From Candidatus Altimarinota bacterium (GTDB lineage Bacteria; Patescibacteriota; Gracilibacteria; BD1-5; JAGOOR01): 39,073 nucleotides of DNA. Shown in pieces: positions 1 to 14,539 of this stretch. Below the pieces are notes generated by a model that ran no database searches, was not told the origin of the DNA, and saw only the letters and a program-made list of their open reading frames with translations. Location of the stretch: positions 1-39,073 of the forward strand of contig JALQUC010000014.1 in NCBI GenBank assembly GCA_023268615.1, written 5' to 3'. Made by a program: the position numbers and the translations under genes. The stretch's first letter is position 1, and every line of letters begins with the position of its first letter.

Positions 1-2
1 AC

Positions 3-254
3 TGGTTTGATATTCTTCCTTCGATGAATGCTGACCAGGTTCAGAGACTCACTGATATCCTCGAAACAGAACGAAAAAAACTCGATGATCTCGAGAAAAA
101 ATATCAGACAGAGATTGAATCCCTCAACCAAAAGCATATAGCTGAATGGCAATGATATGAGATGAAGAAGAAAAAAGAAGAAATTGCTCAAAAAGAGGCA
201 GCTGATCCGGCAAATAAAAAAGATGACGCGCAGGCAGTTCTCAATAATTGGTAG
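3..254 (+). CDS. C-terminal part of a coiled-coil-rich hypothetical protein (5' truncated by window edge)
   Basis: Open frame to TAG at 252-254, with one in-frame UGA; ...QRLTDILETERKKLDDLEKKYQTEIESLNQKHIAEWQ(G)YEMKKKKEEIAQ... Confidence 0.6.
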
Positions 255-255
255 T

Positions 256-1113
256 CTATACAGCGTTTTTGAGAGGAAATAGTTGCCCCTCCCTGGCCTC
301 GAGTAACCCATACGAATTATCCTCATAGACTGTAAAATAATAACCGTCTTTTTCGTGTGTTTTAATTGGTGTACTTCAGAGCCTGAGATGTTTTCTATTC
401 TCTTGAGAAAGTTCTAGAACCGGTATTTTGGGGAAGAGTTCTTCGTGACTCAGAGGGGCATAGAAAATATCATTATGCTGTACCCATTCTCTCCCCTCGA
501 GAGAAATATGTCCGATTGCTGTTCTCTCGAGCTCTGCGAGGTAGCCACTAGTTCAGAGTATATATCCCATATCACGCGCTATGGAGCGAATATAGGTACC
601 ATGAGAGACCTGTATTTCACATTTCAGAGCTGGCCAAGTGTAGGAAATGATTCTGAATGAGTAAATGGTTCTCTTTTTTTGCTGTATTTCTCCTATATCT
701 TCTCATTTTCTCGCTCGATCATACGCTCTCTGTCCATCAATCCAGACCGCACTATACAGAGGAGGGGATTGCATGATTTCTCCTGTGAAATTTTTCTGAA
801 TCACTGATTCTAGAGATTCTCTCGTGAAAGTATCGATAATTTTTTGATCTATTTTGAGTATTTCTACTGGATGCTCGAGGTCGTATGAAGGGGTTGTCCC
901 ATCGAGTCTGATAGTCGCTGTATAGGTTTTTGAGAGATTATCAAGGAGAGGGAAGAGTCGAGATGATCACTCTGTCCCTATGATCATGAGTCCTGTTGCG
1001 AGTGGATCGAGGGTTCCAGCAAATCCTATTTTTGGTACATCCAGAACTCGTTTCAGTATTTTTGAGACGAGATTACTACTGATTCCAATTGGCTTTTTGA
1101 CGATATAAAACAT
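256..1113 (-). CDS. truB: tRNA pseudouridine(55) synthase TruB
   Basis: MFYIVKKPIGISSNLVSKILKRVLDVPKIGFAGTLDPLATGLMIIGTE(G)...; TruB GFAGTLDPLATG motif; no TAA/TAG in frame, several UGA. Confidence 0.9.
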
Positions 1114-1119
1114 AGCACA

Positions 1120-1653
1120 TTACCACGGAAATATTACTCTTCCAAGTATTTCTTCATGAGGTATATAGAGCGGTTTTTGGTTTGTGCAGTCTGCTACATC
1201 GACACATCCGCGAGAATCTCTCGAGTTGAGGCGATTATCACCGAGAACAAAATAATGTTTATCAGGTATTTCGTATGTATGGGGTTCAAATTCTGTACAC
1301 GCACCAGGTACACAAGTACGAACATGTTCCTGGAGATACACCTCATCTATCAATACAGGTGAATTTTCTGAATTTTTCCAGACATTTCCTTCAGCTATTT
1401 TGAGGGTTTCTCTGGGCAATCAGAGAATTCTCTTTATTTTTGTAGCTTCTTTTCATTCTCTGTAGACAATAATTTCTCACCGTAGAAGTGGTAAAAATTT
1501 ATGTGAAATACGATCAGCTATAACGATATTTCCTGCCTCCAGATTGGGAGACATCGAATCACCACTAACACGATAAGGACGGATAAATAATACCCCATAC
1601 AAAAGCACAGATATAATGAGTAACGAGATAAGTATTCTAAAAAATCGACGCAT
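1120..1653 (-). CDS. lepB: Signal peptidase I
   Basis: MRRFFRILISLLIISVLLYGVLFIRPYRVSGDSMSPNLEAG...IKRIL(G)LPRE...FVLGDNRLNSRDSRG; Ser (GDSM), Lys and GDNR box; internal UGA. Confidence 0.9.
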
Positions 1654-1658
1654 AAAAA

Positions 1659-2930
1659 CTATTGTGAAAGTTCGGAATACTGATGAGTGTTTTGTATACC
1701 GAGACCACGATATGGGATGACTGATTTTAGTGTTCCCAATTTTGGATATGGGAGAATCTGAGAAAAGAGGTCAAAATGTCCGAGAGAGTATGCTACACGC
1801 CCCTGAATGCGAGAAATAGGGACAAATTGTGCTAGTGTGTATTCGCCATTACATCCACTATTGCTGAAGCATTTTCGTGCGTCGAGAGACTGTGGCCTAT
1901 TGTCTCCGAGGAGGAAATACCTGCCTGCTGGTACTGTAAATGTTTGGCTTTCTTTTGCACAACCTGCACTATTATAGTTGAGACAGGTGTAGCCAAATTT
2001 TTCCTCCAAATAATCTGATTCATCGAGCTGTATAAAAGTATCTGGATTCTCTTTTGTTGCAACTGAGACATAGCCATTTTCTATTTTGACGACATCACCG
2101 GGCATACCAATAACCCTCTTGATGAGGTAGCGCTTTTCTGGCCCTATACCAGGAGTAAATACGACGACATCTCCGCGTTCTGGATGGGAGAGACGATAGG
2201 TCATCTTGTCTACGAGGATGAATTCACCATCACTGTATTGTTGTCATTTTGCTGTGTAGGTGATATTTCCGCCATGGAATGTGGATTCCATTGAGGGGCC
2301 AATAATCTGAAAAGGTGAGAGTATGTAGGAACGAATAAAAAATACTATAATCAACACGAAAAATAAATCTATCCATGCATCGAGACCGACATATTTTATC
2401 TTTGGTAGATGTCTGTAGGGATGTCGATCTTTCCAGAAAAAATAGACAGCAAAAATAGCAATGACAGCTCCGATAAATATAAGAAATCGTAGTGCTATAT
2501 GTATATCATAGAGGGCGAAAAGACAAATCAGTATGATGACGATGAGGATAGAAAAAAATGCTTGATCAATAGGTGAGAGTCCTCCGTGATACGAGTATTT
2601 CTCACTATCCTGCATGAGTCCTACGAGGAGCAGAGGAGGGAAGATGAGCCCCAGAATAGACCACCGGATCTCGATACCGAGAGCTCGAGAACGCTTCCAG
2701 GTGACTGCGAGGTAAGTCCAGATAAATAATCCGAGACCGACAAGAGAGGCTCCATAGATGAGTATCTGGACAAAATCTACACCTCCTCCGATGAGAAAAA
2801 TTGAGCTCGGATGCACGAAGGCATCAATAGAAACAATAAAAAGTAATATGACATAGGTGATGCCATATATATAGTCTGCGCGACCAATTTTTCCCTCAAA
2901 AGAGAAGAGGAGATTTCTGAGAATATTCAT
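1659..2930 (-). CDS. DUF805-like membrane domain fused to signal peptidase I
   Basis: N-term MNILRNLLFSFEGKIGRADYIYG... (DUF805-like) continuing through one UGA (YTAK(G)QQYSDGEF) into FQIIGPSMEST...KRYLIKRVIGMPGDVV...FLLGDNRPQSLDAR. Confidence 0.8.
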
Positions 2931-3018
2931 GAGCGGATTATAAGAGTTTTTATGGGAGTACAAATACTTATTCATTCGAAGCTTTGACCTCTGAATAGAA
3001 TGATATATACTCATCTTC

Positions 3019-3561
3019 ATGGTACATATATCAATAGGAACAAAAAACGCATGAAAAATTGCTGCTCTAGAGAAAACTTGTCGTGAGTATCCGATACTCA
3101 GAGATGCTCTTATTACATCACACAATGTACCATCTCTCGTACCTGACCAGCCTATATGACTCGAGGAAATCATTTCTGGAGCCAAAAATAGGGCAGAATG
3201 AGCTTACAGAGAATGAGAATACACTCTGTGATTTGGGTTAGAATCGGGTATATTTGCTGTTCCACATACAAAATCAGGCTATCTCGACACGACCTGTTGT
3301 GCTATTTACGATGGTACCAATTTCCATATAGGTTTTTCATCGTGTTTTGAATATCCAAAAAAGATGATTGAGAGTATTTTGCAACACAAAAAAGAAATCT
3401 CAGGTATAGCTGTGGAGATGGGTTTTACAGAAAACAAGAGTTTCCGAGAATGACAAGGCATGATAGGTGTTTTGACGAAAAATAGAATTTCTCGAATCGA
3501 TTACTCAGTCCAGGCAATTCAGATGGCGTTATTGCAGCTAGAAAATCCAGAACACTACTAA
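3019..3561 (+). CDS. DUF84 / YjjX-type inosine/xanthosine triphosphatase
   Basis: MVHISIGTKNAGKIAALEKTCREYP...GLESGIF...VEMGFTENKSFRE(G)QGMIGVLTKNRISRIDYSVQAIQMAL; multiple in-frame UGA. Confidence 0.8.
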
Positions 3562-3653
3562 AAAATAGAGTTGACAGTCGTAGTCTCACATATACGCTAT
3601 TATTGTATCAATGGCAGGGCAGGGTTTGAGTATTTCTTTAACCTTTCTGGCAT

Positions 3654-4040
3654 ATGCAACATCTTTTTTCAGAGACACCAGGGCATGATAATTATCCGAT
3701 AGAGGCAGTTATAGGAAATCTGGGTGAGATGATATTAAAAAAAGATAATCCCGTAGCTACAGGCAGAATGTTTGACCATATCGCATGGCAACTCACAAAT
3801 CTCTATGAATTACAGCACCCATGTGCAGATAAAGTCAGACAAATACTGGAAAAATACTGATACAATCCTGATGATCAAACATCTCTTATAAATATCCCTA
3901 TTCTCCGTAATGAGTTGTCCGAAGTCGCAGAATCTATAAGACAAGAAGTGAAAACTATTATTGGTGATACTCAGAAAGAAGAATCAACCCCGCTAAGAAT
4001 CTACGGACACATTGATGAAGAACATCCAGCAGCAGCCTAG
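3654..4040 (+). CDS. Hypothetical protein ending in -PAAA
   Basis: Open frame with one UGA; MQHLFSETPGHDNYPIEAVIGNLGEMILKK...HIDEEHPAAA*. Confidence 0.6.
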
Positions 4041-4138
4041 ATTTTGTACTGTTTCATAAATAGGTATATTCTATGCACATAACATACATTATGTGAAAAT
4101 AGATTTGGAAGAAATATAATCCCCTGTATACTATTTCC

Positions 4139-5227
4139 ATGTCTGTCTTTGAAGCTGTTCAAAAATTTCTGATGTACCTGACTATCACTCGTGGTATGAG
4201 CCCTCGAACGGTTGAACAATACGGACGCCATATGTGGGCGTTTTTGTGCTTCACTCATCCAGAGGTTCGAAAAATTGTCCCAAAAGGTTTCGATTTGGCG
4301 CGTTTTTTTTCTTCTCAGGTATCTATACAGTCTGAGGCTTCGGAAAACGCGTCTTATGAAATCCTAAAACAGCTCGAAAATATGTCATGGATACAAACCA
4401 GCCAAATCGACCAACATATCTGTGATCATTTCAGACTCTCACTCGCACAAGGAAATATTTCTATTACGACGGTGAATGCATATATGATTTCACTCAGAGC
4501 ATTTCTGCATTTCTGTAAAAAAACTCATATCAAAACTGGTATCGAATTTAGTGATATCGAATTGCAGAAAAATCGTGAACGAAAGGTAGAGTATTTGACA
4601 TGAGAGGAACTTCAATCCATAGTATCATCTATTGAGACTGAGGATATCTCGGATCTCCGTGACAGGGCCATTATTTTGACTATTTTTAGCACTGGTTTGC
4701 GCGTCTCCGAGCTTACTGCCCTGGATATCAAAAATGTGAATTTGGACACTATGGAGTTCGCTATCCTGGGTAAAGGTCGCAAAGTTCGCGTTGTTTATCT
4801 CACTGAGTGGGCTTGTGATGCGATTCGAGCGTACCTGGAAAAAAGGGAAGACCACTTCCCTGCATTGTTTATCAAGCATTGAAAGTTTAAAGTTTGAAGT
4901 TTAAAGTTTACAGATGATAATGATATAATTGATCCGAAAACTCAAAACTCAAAACTCAAAACTGTAAACTTTGATCCTCATGACGCGCGTTTTGATCGAT
5001 TCCTTGTCACTAAGATGATTTCTGATAGAGCTCTCAAGGCAGGCATCGTAAAGCCTGTTTCTGCTCATACTATACGGCATTCCTTTGCCACTACCCTCCT
5101 CTGAAATGGTGCAGATTTACGCTCAATCCAGGAACTCCTCTGACATAAAAATATCGCTACGACACAGGTCTACACGCATGTCACAAACAAACAACTTCGT
5201 GAAGTGCATCAGAAGTTTCATGTATAG
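4139..5227 (+). CDS. xerC: Tyrosine recombinase XerC/XerD-like, with internal repeat-derived insert
   Basis: SAM-like N-domain; STGLRVSELTALDI; AHTIRHSFATTLL(G)NGADLRSIQELL(G)HKNIATTQVYTHV; UGA at conserved Gly of LLGH. Confidence 0.88.
4882..4972. repeat. Heptanucleotide-periodic inverted element within xerC
   Basis: Left arm AAAGTTT AAAGTTT GAAGTTT AAAGTTTACAG; right arm AAAACTC x3 then AAAACTGTAAACTTT; perfect 11-nt terminal complement AAAGTTTACAG/CTGTAAACTTT. Confidence 0.8.
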
Positions 5228-5265
5228 AATATTTTGATTCTAGTACTTTTCTCTATACTGCTGCC

Positions 5266-6189
5266 ATGACTCCCCTCCCATCGAACCTTCTCTGAGTTTT
5301 TGAAAACATCTCCCCTGCGGATCAAGAAAAAATAATTACCGGCTGGTCTCAGCCTCGAAGTATTGTCTCATTTCGAGTCAATAATCTCCGCTCATCTCGC
5401 ACAGAGGTGATAGAAGAGCTCAAGAAATCAGCACTTCCCTACACTGTGTGGGCTCATTGGGAGGATGCTTTATATATGGAAAAAGAGCATGAATACGCCC
5501 TCCGAGGACTCGAAATATACAAAACTGGTAAAATCTATGTCCAGAGCCTCTCGAGTATGATTCCGGTTCTCTGTCTCGATGCCCAATCAGGTCAGAAAAT
5601 CCTCGATATGACAGCAGCTCCTGGGTCAAAAACAACTCAGATAGCGAGCATGCTCGGGTGAAAATGTAGTATAACTGCTCTCGAGAAATTCGGTATCCGA
5701 CTCGAAAAGCTCGTTCACACTATCAAACTGCAAGGTGCTGAAGACTGTGTCGAGGTGATAAAGATTGACGCGACAGAGATAGTCTCTCATTACAGCAAAG
5801 ATGAAAAGGGAAACAAAGGTGCAAAAATGTTTGATCGAATCCTCCTCGATGCCCCTTGTAGCTCAGATGGCAGAATCAATCTAGAGGATGAGAAAACATA
5901 CAAATGGTACAGCTGAGAAAAATCACAATCGAAATCCACGATTCAATACGAGATGCTCGAACAAGCTCGCAAGATGCTCACAGATAATGGTCGAATCGTC
6001 TACTCGACCTGTTCTATCTCTCGCCGTGAAAATGAAGAAGTCATCCAGAAATTTCTCAAAACTCATCCAGAATTTCACATCCTTCCCTCACCTATCGCTC
6101 CTGACTATACCATCGAAGACAATATGAACCGCTGGTATCCGAGCCCTATGATGGAAGGATTTTTTGTGGGGATTTTGGAGAAGGGATAA
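5266..6189 (+). CDS. RsmB/NOP-family RNA cytosine-C5 methyltransferase
   Basis: ILDMTAAPGSKTTQIASMLG(G), FDRILLDAPCSSDGRI, RIVYSTCSISRRENEEVI motifs; three in-frame UGA. Confidence 0.9.
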
Positions 6190-6192
6190 GAA

Positions 6193-6876
6193 TTATTTAC
6201 CTGTAATTATTATCTCTTGAATAGAGTTTCAGTCAGAAGATGTCGTATATCAACCTATAAAATGTATCCTATCTGTATATTTTAATGAACTATCTATCCA
6301 GTTAAATGATAGTTGTTTTCCATCAAAAAACTTATAAATCCATATTTGATTTAATAGAAATAAAAATTCCTGGTTGCTGTTAATCAAATTATTTTGTTTG
6401 ATAACTTTTCAGCTTACAGGATATCAATCTAAGATTGAATCATGAAAATAAAGAAATATATCGTAATTTCATATAGGTTTAGAAAGTTTAATATACAAAT
6501 ATCATTCTGTTAGTTGTGAAGTGCTCCTAAAATAAGAATTATTCTTCTTTAAATACGCATTTAGTATATCACTTTTCTCATTCGATGGTAAATTTGAATT
6601 AAATGTTGGCTGATTAGGGGGGTTAAATTTTCGAACAAAAGAATTACTTAGCAATTCAGTAAATTTTTGATATTCTGTTTTATCCCTTTCGATTGGCTCA
6701 ATCGGTGTATGATTGTCTGGTTCAACTGTATTTTTACCATTGTCTGGTAAGAATATATTAGATCAAGACAAGATTTGCTTATCTAACAAGTCTGAAAGTT
6801 TATCGTATTTATTTGAAATATAATATCAGCTCAGAGATATGAGTATTACATAAAGTAAGATGTATATTATTTTCAT
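6193..6876 (-). CDS. Hypothetical protein with N-terminal TM/signal segment
   Basis: Open only with UGA=Gly: MKIIYILLYVILISLS(G)YYISNKYDKLSDLL...SIQEIIITGK*; no recognisable domain. Confidence 0.65.
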
Positions 6877-6877
6877 A

Positions 6878-7312
6878 CTAAAATATTTTTGTTATATTGA
6901 AACGATTCCGAATATCTTCTTTTTCTTTTATGCATTTCATTAGATTGTCTTTTGTTTGTTCTATTAAACAAAGATTCTTTTCTTCTTCAAAAGAAATATT
7001 GAGATTACAAAATATGTAAACAATGACCATAAAAATAGTGATGAATATATAATTTAGTATTTTTGATTTTATATAAACTTTTTCTGATGGTATGTCATGA
7101 AAAATATCTCCCGAGAAAAGCCATAATAAGATAGGTCAAAGCATGTAATTGACCATTTGACGCCCTGTTGTTCAATTATCACTGATCCATGCAAAAGAAA
7201 GATAGTTGGTTAAATTTCATATAATTAAAGCAAAAAATAATGTATACATTAGTACAAAGACTTTTCTTTGTTCTTTTGGAACTTTTACATTTGGTAAATT
7301 ATTATTTTGCAT
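6878..7312 (-). CDS. Hypothetical small membrane protein
   Basis: MQNNNLPNVKVPKEQRKVFVLMYTLFFALII(G)NLTNYLSFAWISDN...RFNITKIF*; hydrophobic segments; alternative start at 7330 overlapping ruvB. Confidence 0.6.
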
Positions 7313-7316
7313 AAAT

Positions 7317-8309
7317 TTATTTTGCCACATATCCCCTCCCCTTCATCGTAATCATTCTGCCCCGTGGTGTTCTCTCAATAAGCCCTATTTTTATCAGGAA
7401 TGGCTCGATGACATCTTCTATAGTCGCTGCCTCCTCACCTACCATCGCAGAGAGTGTATTTATACCGAGAGGATTGTTTCCATTTTCTGCGAGGAGTTTC
7501 AGAATTTGGCGGTCGATATCATCGAGACCATATTCATCGATATGGATTTCCGCGAAGAGATGCTTCAATTCTGTGAGTTTGCCAAGTGTGTGATAATCAC
7601 GGACGATTTTTGTGAGACGGTTTGCGATACGAGGCGTTCATCGGCTGCGTTTTGCGACTTCATGCGCTTCATCATTTCCGAGCTCGACTCCCAGTATTTT
7701 TGCAGTTCGCTCGACTATTTTTGCGAGGTCAGTGTCTTCGTAGAGATCCATTTTCCAGACATTTCCAAATCTATCACGGAGTGGATGACTGAGCGATGAG
7801 AGACGAGTGGTCGCACCGATGAGGGTGAATTTCGGGAGATCCATCTTGACCGAAGTCGCACCAGGGCCAGAACCAACCATGATATCCACTTGATAGTCTT
7901 CCATCGCAGAATATAGGATTTCTTCTATGACAGGCTTGAGACGGTGGATTTCATCGATAAAGAGGACATCTCCCGCTTGGAGACTCGTAAGGACAGAGAG
8001 CATGTCAGCAGGCTTATCAATTGCAGGTCATGAAGTATGACGGAGACTTGCGCCTGTTTCAGCGGCGACGAGCATGGCAAGCGTCGTTTTACCGAGTCCT
8101 GGAGGCCCATAGAAGAGGATGTGTTCAACATTGGTATTTCTGATTTTTGCACTATCCAGAGCGACTTGGAGGTGTTTTTTTATCATCGTCTGACCGATAT
8201 AGTCCGAGAGTTTTTTTGGACGCAGAGACTCTTCCCCACTATCGTCAGGAGTCGTCACAGGTTCTATGAGGCGTTTGTGGATGTCTTTTGAGGTGTCTTT
8301 TACTACCAT
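7317..8309 (-). CDS. ruvB: Holliday junction branch migration ATPase RuvB
   Basis: ILFYGPPGLGKTTLAMLVAAETGASLRHTS(G)PAIDKPADM...LFIDEIHRL...IGATTR...GEEAATIEDVIEPFLIKIGLIERTPRGR. Confidence 0.96.
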
Positions 8310-8326
8310 AATGACCGTATTTTAAT

Positions 8327-8354
8327 ACAAAAGGCAAAATACAAAAGGCAAAAT
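8327..8354. repeat. Two tandem copies of ACAAAAGGCAAAAT (heptad periodic)
   Basis: Direct reading; lies between divergent ruvB and rlmH. Confidence 0.85.
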
Positions 8355-8366
8355 GATGGATTTTTT

Positions 8367-8876
8367 ATGAAGCAGACTATTATTGGAGGAAATTCCCTTC
8401 CTCAAATTATGAAAAAACTCATCCTCCTCACTGTCGCGGATTCTTGGCATCATTTTGAGAAGCCTATTGTTGAATACGAGAAAAGACTCCAGAAAGAACT
8501 CGAAATAATTCTTCTCAAGCCTCATAAATCAGGAGAAACTGAGACAATTAGAAAACAAGACACACTGGATGTCATCGCTCAGCTCGAGAAATATTCTGAT
8601 AGCTATGTCGTGTTCTGTGATGTCCTGGGGAAAACTCTCGGAGATACCAAAGATATGAGCATATGGCTCAATCAGAAAATGCAGGAGCACAAGAGTATTA
8701 TCTTCGTCATCGGTGGTGCGTATGGTCTCGATACTGCTCTTATGAAGTCTCACATTGATTATACGCTCAGTTTTACTGATTGGACACTACCCCACTGACT
8801 TGCCGTCCTCATGCTCATCGAGCAGCTTTACCGGGTGACCAATATTCTCGGCGGAGGGAAATATCATCACGAATAA
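8367..8876 (+). CDS. rlmH: 23S rRNA (pseudouridine1915-N3)-methyltransferase RlmH (start may be 8409)
   Basis: IIFVIGGAYGLD...YTLSFTDWTLPH(G)LAVLMLIEQLYRVTNILGGGKYHHE; RlmH C-terminal signature. Confidence 0.92.
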
Positions 8877-9092
8877 TTACTCCTCCCCTTCTTCTCATTT
8901 TCTTCGCTTTCTTGGAAAAATAACATCATCCTGTCATATCTTTTTGATGGGATTTTTTCATCCATGATGCGGGACATGATCTGGATGGTCTACATGATAA
9001 TCAATTGGAATCTTTTTATTGTCTACCGGACTCGTTGCTGCATAGCTACAGAGTGAGAAAAAACAGAGAAAAATGAGACAAGAACGAAACAT
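8877..9092 (-). CDS. Small putative secreted protein
   Basis: MFRSCLIFLCFFSLCSYAATSPVDNKKIPIDYHVDHPDHVPHHG(G)KNP...; signal peptide-like N-terminus; 71 aa with UGA. Confidence 0.55.
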
Positions 9093-9130
9093 ATATGTAT
9101 ACTATAACATATATATTTTATACTGTCAAT

Positions 9131-9871
9131 CTATGCTTTTCTCTTGAGTATATATCCAGCGACGGTCGCAAATATGATCATTATGAGAGAAAAAACATGA
9201 CCCAGCGTCATCCATCATCCTAAGAGGTAGCCAATTTGAACATCAGGCAATCGGAAAAATTCCGCAAAAAATCTCATAATCCCGTATCCTCAGAGAAACC
9301 AGACTCATACTTGTCCATCATAATCAATGTGTTTTTTTCTCCAGAAAAGGAGTAGCAATAATATGGCTCATTCGAGGAATGCTTCGAGGAGAGGTGTTGG
9401 GAAATAATTCACTCCACCTACATTCCGAGCAAGTATTCAAGTATATCCAGGCATTCCCATGAGCTCACCATTGATATAATTCCCTATTCTCCCAAAAAAG
9501 AGTCCAATAGGCACTATCCAGACGAGCTTATCTGATATTTTCAGGAATGATTTTTTGAGCTTATTTGCAGCAATATACCAGGCGAGAATCACTCAGATGG
9601 CACCACCGTGAAATGACATACCCCCCTTCCAGGGCATGAATATCTCGAGAGGATTTTGTATGAAATATCCCAGATTATAAAAGAGCACATATCCGAGACG
9701 ACCGCCCAATATAACCCCGAGAACCGTCGCGAAGAAGAGTATATCTGCTTCCTCTTCTCGGAACTGTTTTCCGATGAGGTAGAGTCCTACGAGAAAACTC
9801 ACAGCATACATCGCTCCATACCATGTGGGAGCCAGGGTAATTCACCAGATTTCTATGCTAAAAATAGTCAT
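9131..9871 (-). CDS. lgt: Prolipoprotein diacylglyceryl transferase
   Basis: MTIFSIEIW(G)ITLAPTWYGAMYAVSFLVGLYL...GVILGGRLGYVLFYN...GGMSFHGG; Lgt signature. Confidence 0.9.
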
Positions 9872-9933
9872 TGCAAGAATATGATTTTATCTATACTGCA
9901 GTGTATACAATTCACTTCGTTATACAAAATTAT

Positions 9934-10629
9934 ATGAGAATATTGATAAAAATATCTGGTGAGGCTCTCTCTCACAATACAGGTAAAAATTATGATTTTG
10001 ATTATCTGCAGAAAATCTGAAAAGAGATTCAACAACTCCAAAAAACCCATCAAATAGCGATAGTGTGTGGTGGATGAAATATCTGTCGCTGAGCTGAATT
10101 TTCTCATAATGGTATATCTCCCACAGTTGGTCACGAAGTCGGCATGATGGCAACCACTATGAATGCGCTGATGCTCGCTGATATAATAGAAAAGCTCTGA
10201 ACTCCTACTATCGTCTATACTGCTCGTGATCTGTCTGGTATAGGTGAAATATTTGATTCAAAACGAGTCAAAAAATCCCTCGACAATGGGTATATAACAT
10301 TTCTCTCTGGTGGCACTGGTCATCCATATTTTTCAACAGATACAGCGTCTGTCCTCCGCTCTCTCGAGCTCTCATGCGAGATGATGATCAAGTGTACGAG
10401 TGTCGATGGTATCTATTCTGCTGATCCAAAAAAGGATACAAAAGCACAGAAATTTCAGACTGTCACCTATGATGATATACTCACGAAAAATCTCCGCATC
10501 ATGGATCAAGCATCTATTGCCTTGGCGCGTGACCACGATCTCCGGATAGGAGTCTGTCACATCGATATACTTCCCTCTCTCTCAGGACTCTCGGGAGGAA
10601 TTTTTGAAGGCTCTATTATTCAGAAATAA
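9934..10629 (+). CDS. pyrH: UMP kinase
   Basis: MRILIKISGEALS...IVCGG(G)NI(C)RGAEF...VGHEVGMMATTMNALMLADIIEKL...GTGHPYFSTDTASVLRSLEL...TSVDGIYSADPKKD. Confidence 0.92.
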
Positions 10630-10735
10630 TTCTGACTCATTTTTAGAATGATAAAATCCTGTCTATCAAGGGATTTTTCTTGTTATGAACTCGGTCTAGA
10701 TTAGACTATTTATACTTTATTTCCTTACCTTCTTT

Positions 10736-11458
10736 ATGAAGAAAACTTCCCTTTTCACAGCGCTTCTCCTTTTCGGCACTACTTCTGTCTTTGCTGGAGA
10801 TGTAGAAAATGCATTAAAAAGTATTGGTCCAGAGGCTATCCTAGCAGCGGGGCTCGGTGGATTTATAGTGTTTGTTGGTATAGTACTTCTCTATATAGCT
10901 ATCTCCTATGGTATCTATCTCCTCGCAAAGAAATATGAACCAAAAGTACATCCAGCATGGTCGTGGATTCCTGTGGCTCAGATTTATCCACTTGTCCGTG
11001 TATCAGGACAATCGCCTTGGTGGATTGCTGGTATACTCCTCGGACAGTTCGTGCCTGGTATCGGAGGAATTATCGTCCTCGTCTCTCTCGTCTATGTCTA
11101 TTATCATCTCGCAAAACGCACCGGTGGAGACATAGGCACGACACTCTTGCTGATTTTCTTCTCAGGAATCATGATTCCCTATCTCGGACTCAAAGCAAAT
11201 AAAAAATCTCCTACAGCTGCCTGGGTACTCGGTCTGGGTTCAATCATCCTCATCTTTATAGGTATGCTCATGGGTGTAGCAGGAGCAGGCAAGGCTATGC
11301 TCGAACTCGAAAAAGACTACAATATCAGTGGTATAGCTCAAGAAAAAATGATGGAAGAAATGAAGAAAAATCCAGAACTTCAAAAACAATTCGAAGAAGC
11401 AAAAGATGCCATGATGAAGCTCGAACAAAAAGCTGAAGTAAGTGTGGGAGCAGAATAA
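10736..11458 (+). CDS. DUF5684-like polytopic membrane protein
   Basis: Uninterrupted 240 aa ORF; signal-like N-terminus; KVHPAWSWIPVAQIYPLVRVSGQSPWWIAGIL. Confidence 0.75.
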   Translation: MKKTSLFTALLLFGTTSVFAGDVENALKSIGPEAILAAGLGGFIVFVGIVLLYIAISYGIYLLAKKYEPKVHPAWSWIPVAQIYPLVRVSGQSPWWIAGILLGQFVPGIGGIIVLVSLVYVYYHLAKRTGGDIGTTLLLIFFSGIMIPYLGLKANKKSPTAAWVLGLGSIILIFIGMLMGVAGAGKAMLELEKDYNISGIAQEKMMEEMKKNPELQKQFEEAKDAMMKLEQKAEVSVGAE

Positions 11459-11473
11459 TCTCTCTCAGACAGT

Positions 11474-11506
11474 CAAATCTCCTCTTTCAAAAAGGGGAGA
11501 TTTTTT
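11474..11506 (+). terminator. Rho-independent terminator
   Basis: AAATCTCCTCTTTCAAAAAGGGGAGATTTTTT hairpin plus T-run. Confidence 0.75.
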
Positions 11507-11575
11507 ATATTTTCTCTTCCACAAAAGAAAAAATACATATAATTCAGACAATTATTTTTATAGAAAAGTCGTCAT

Positions 11576-14538
<2,963 letters not shown>

Positions 14539-14539
<1 letters not shown>

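Noticed and set aside
3571-3603. TTGACA ... TATTAT promoter before the 3654 gene
   Set aside because: Spacer is about 21 nt, too long for a confident sigma70-type call.
7206-7799. 197-aa plus-strand ORF
   Set aside because: Antisense to ruvB and to the end of the 6878-7312 gene; low-complexity Cys/Phe-rich translation with no recognisable domain.
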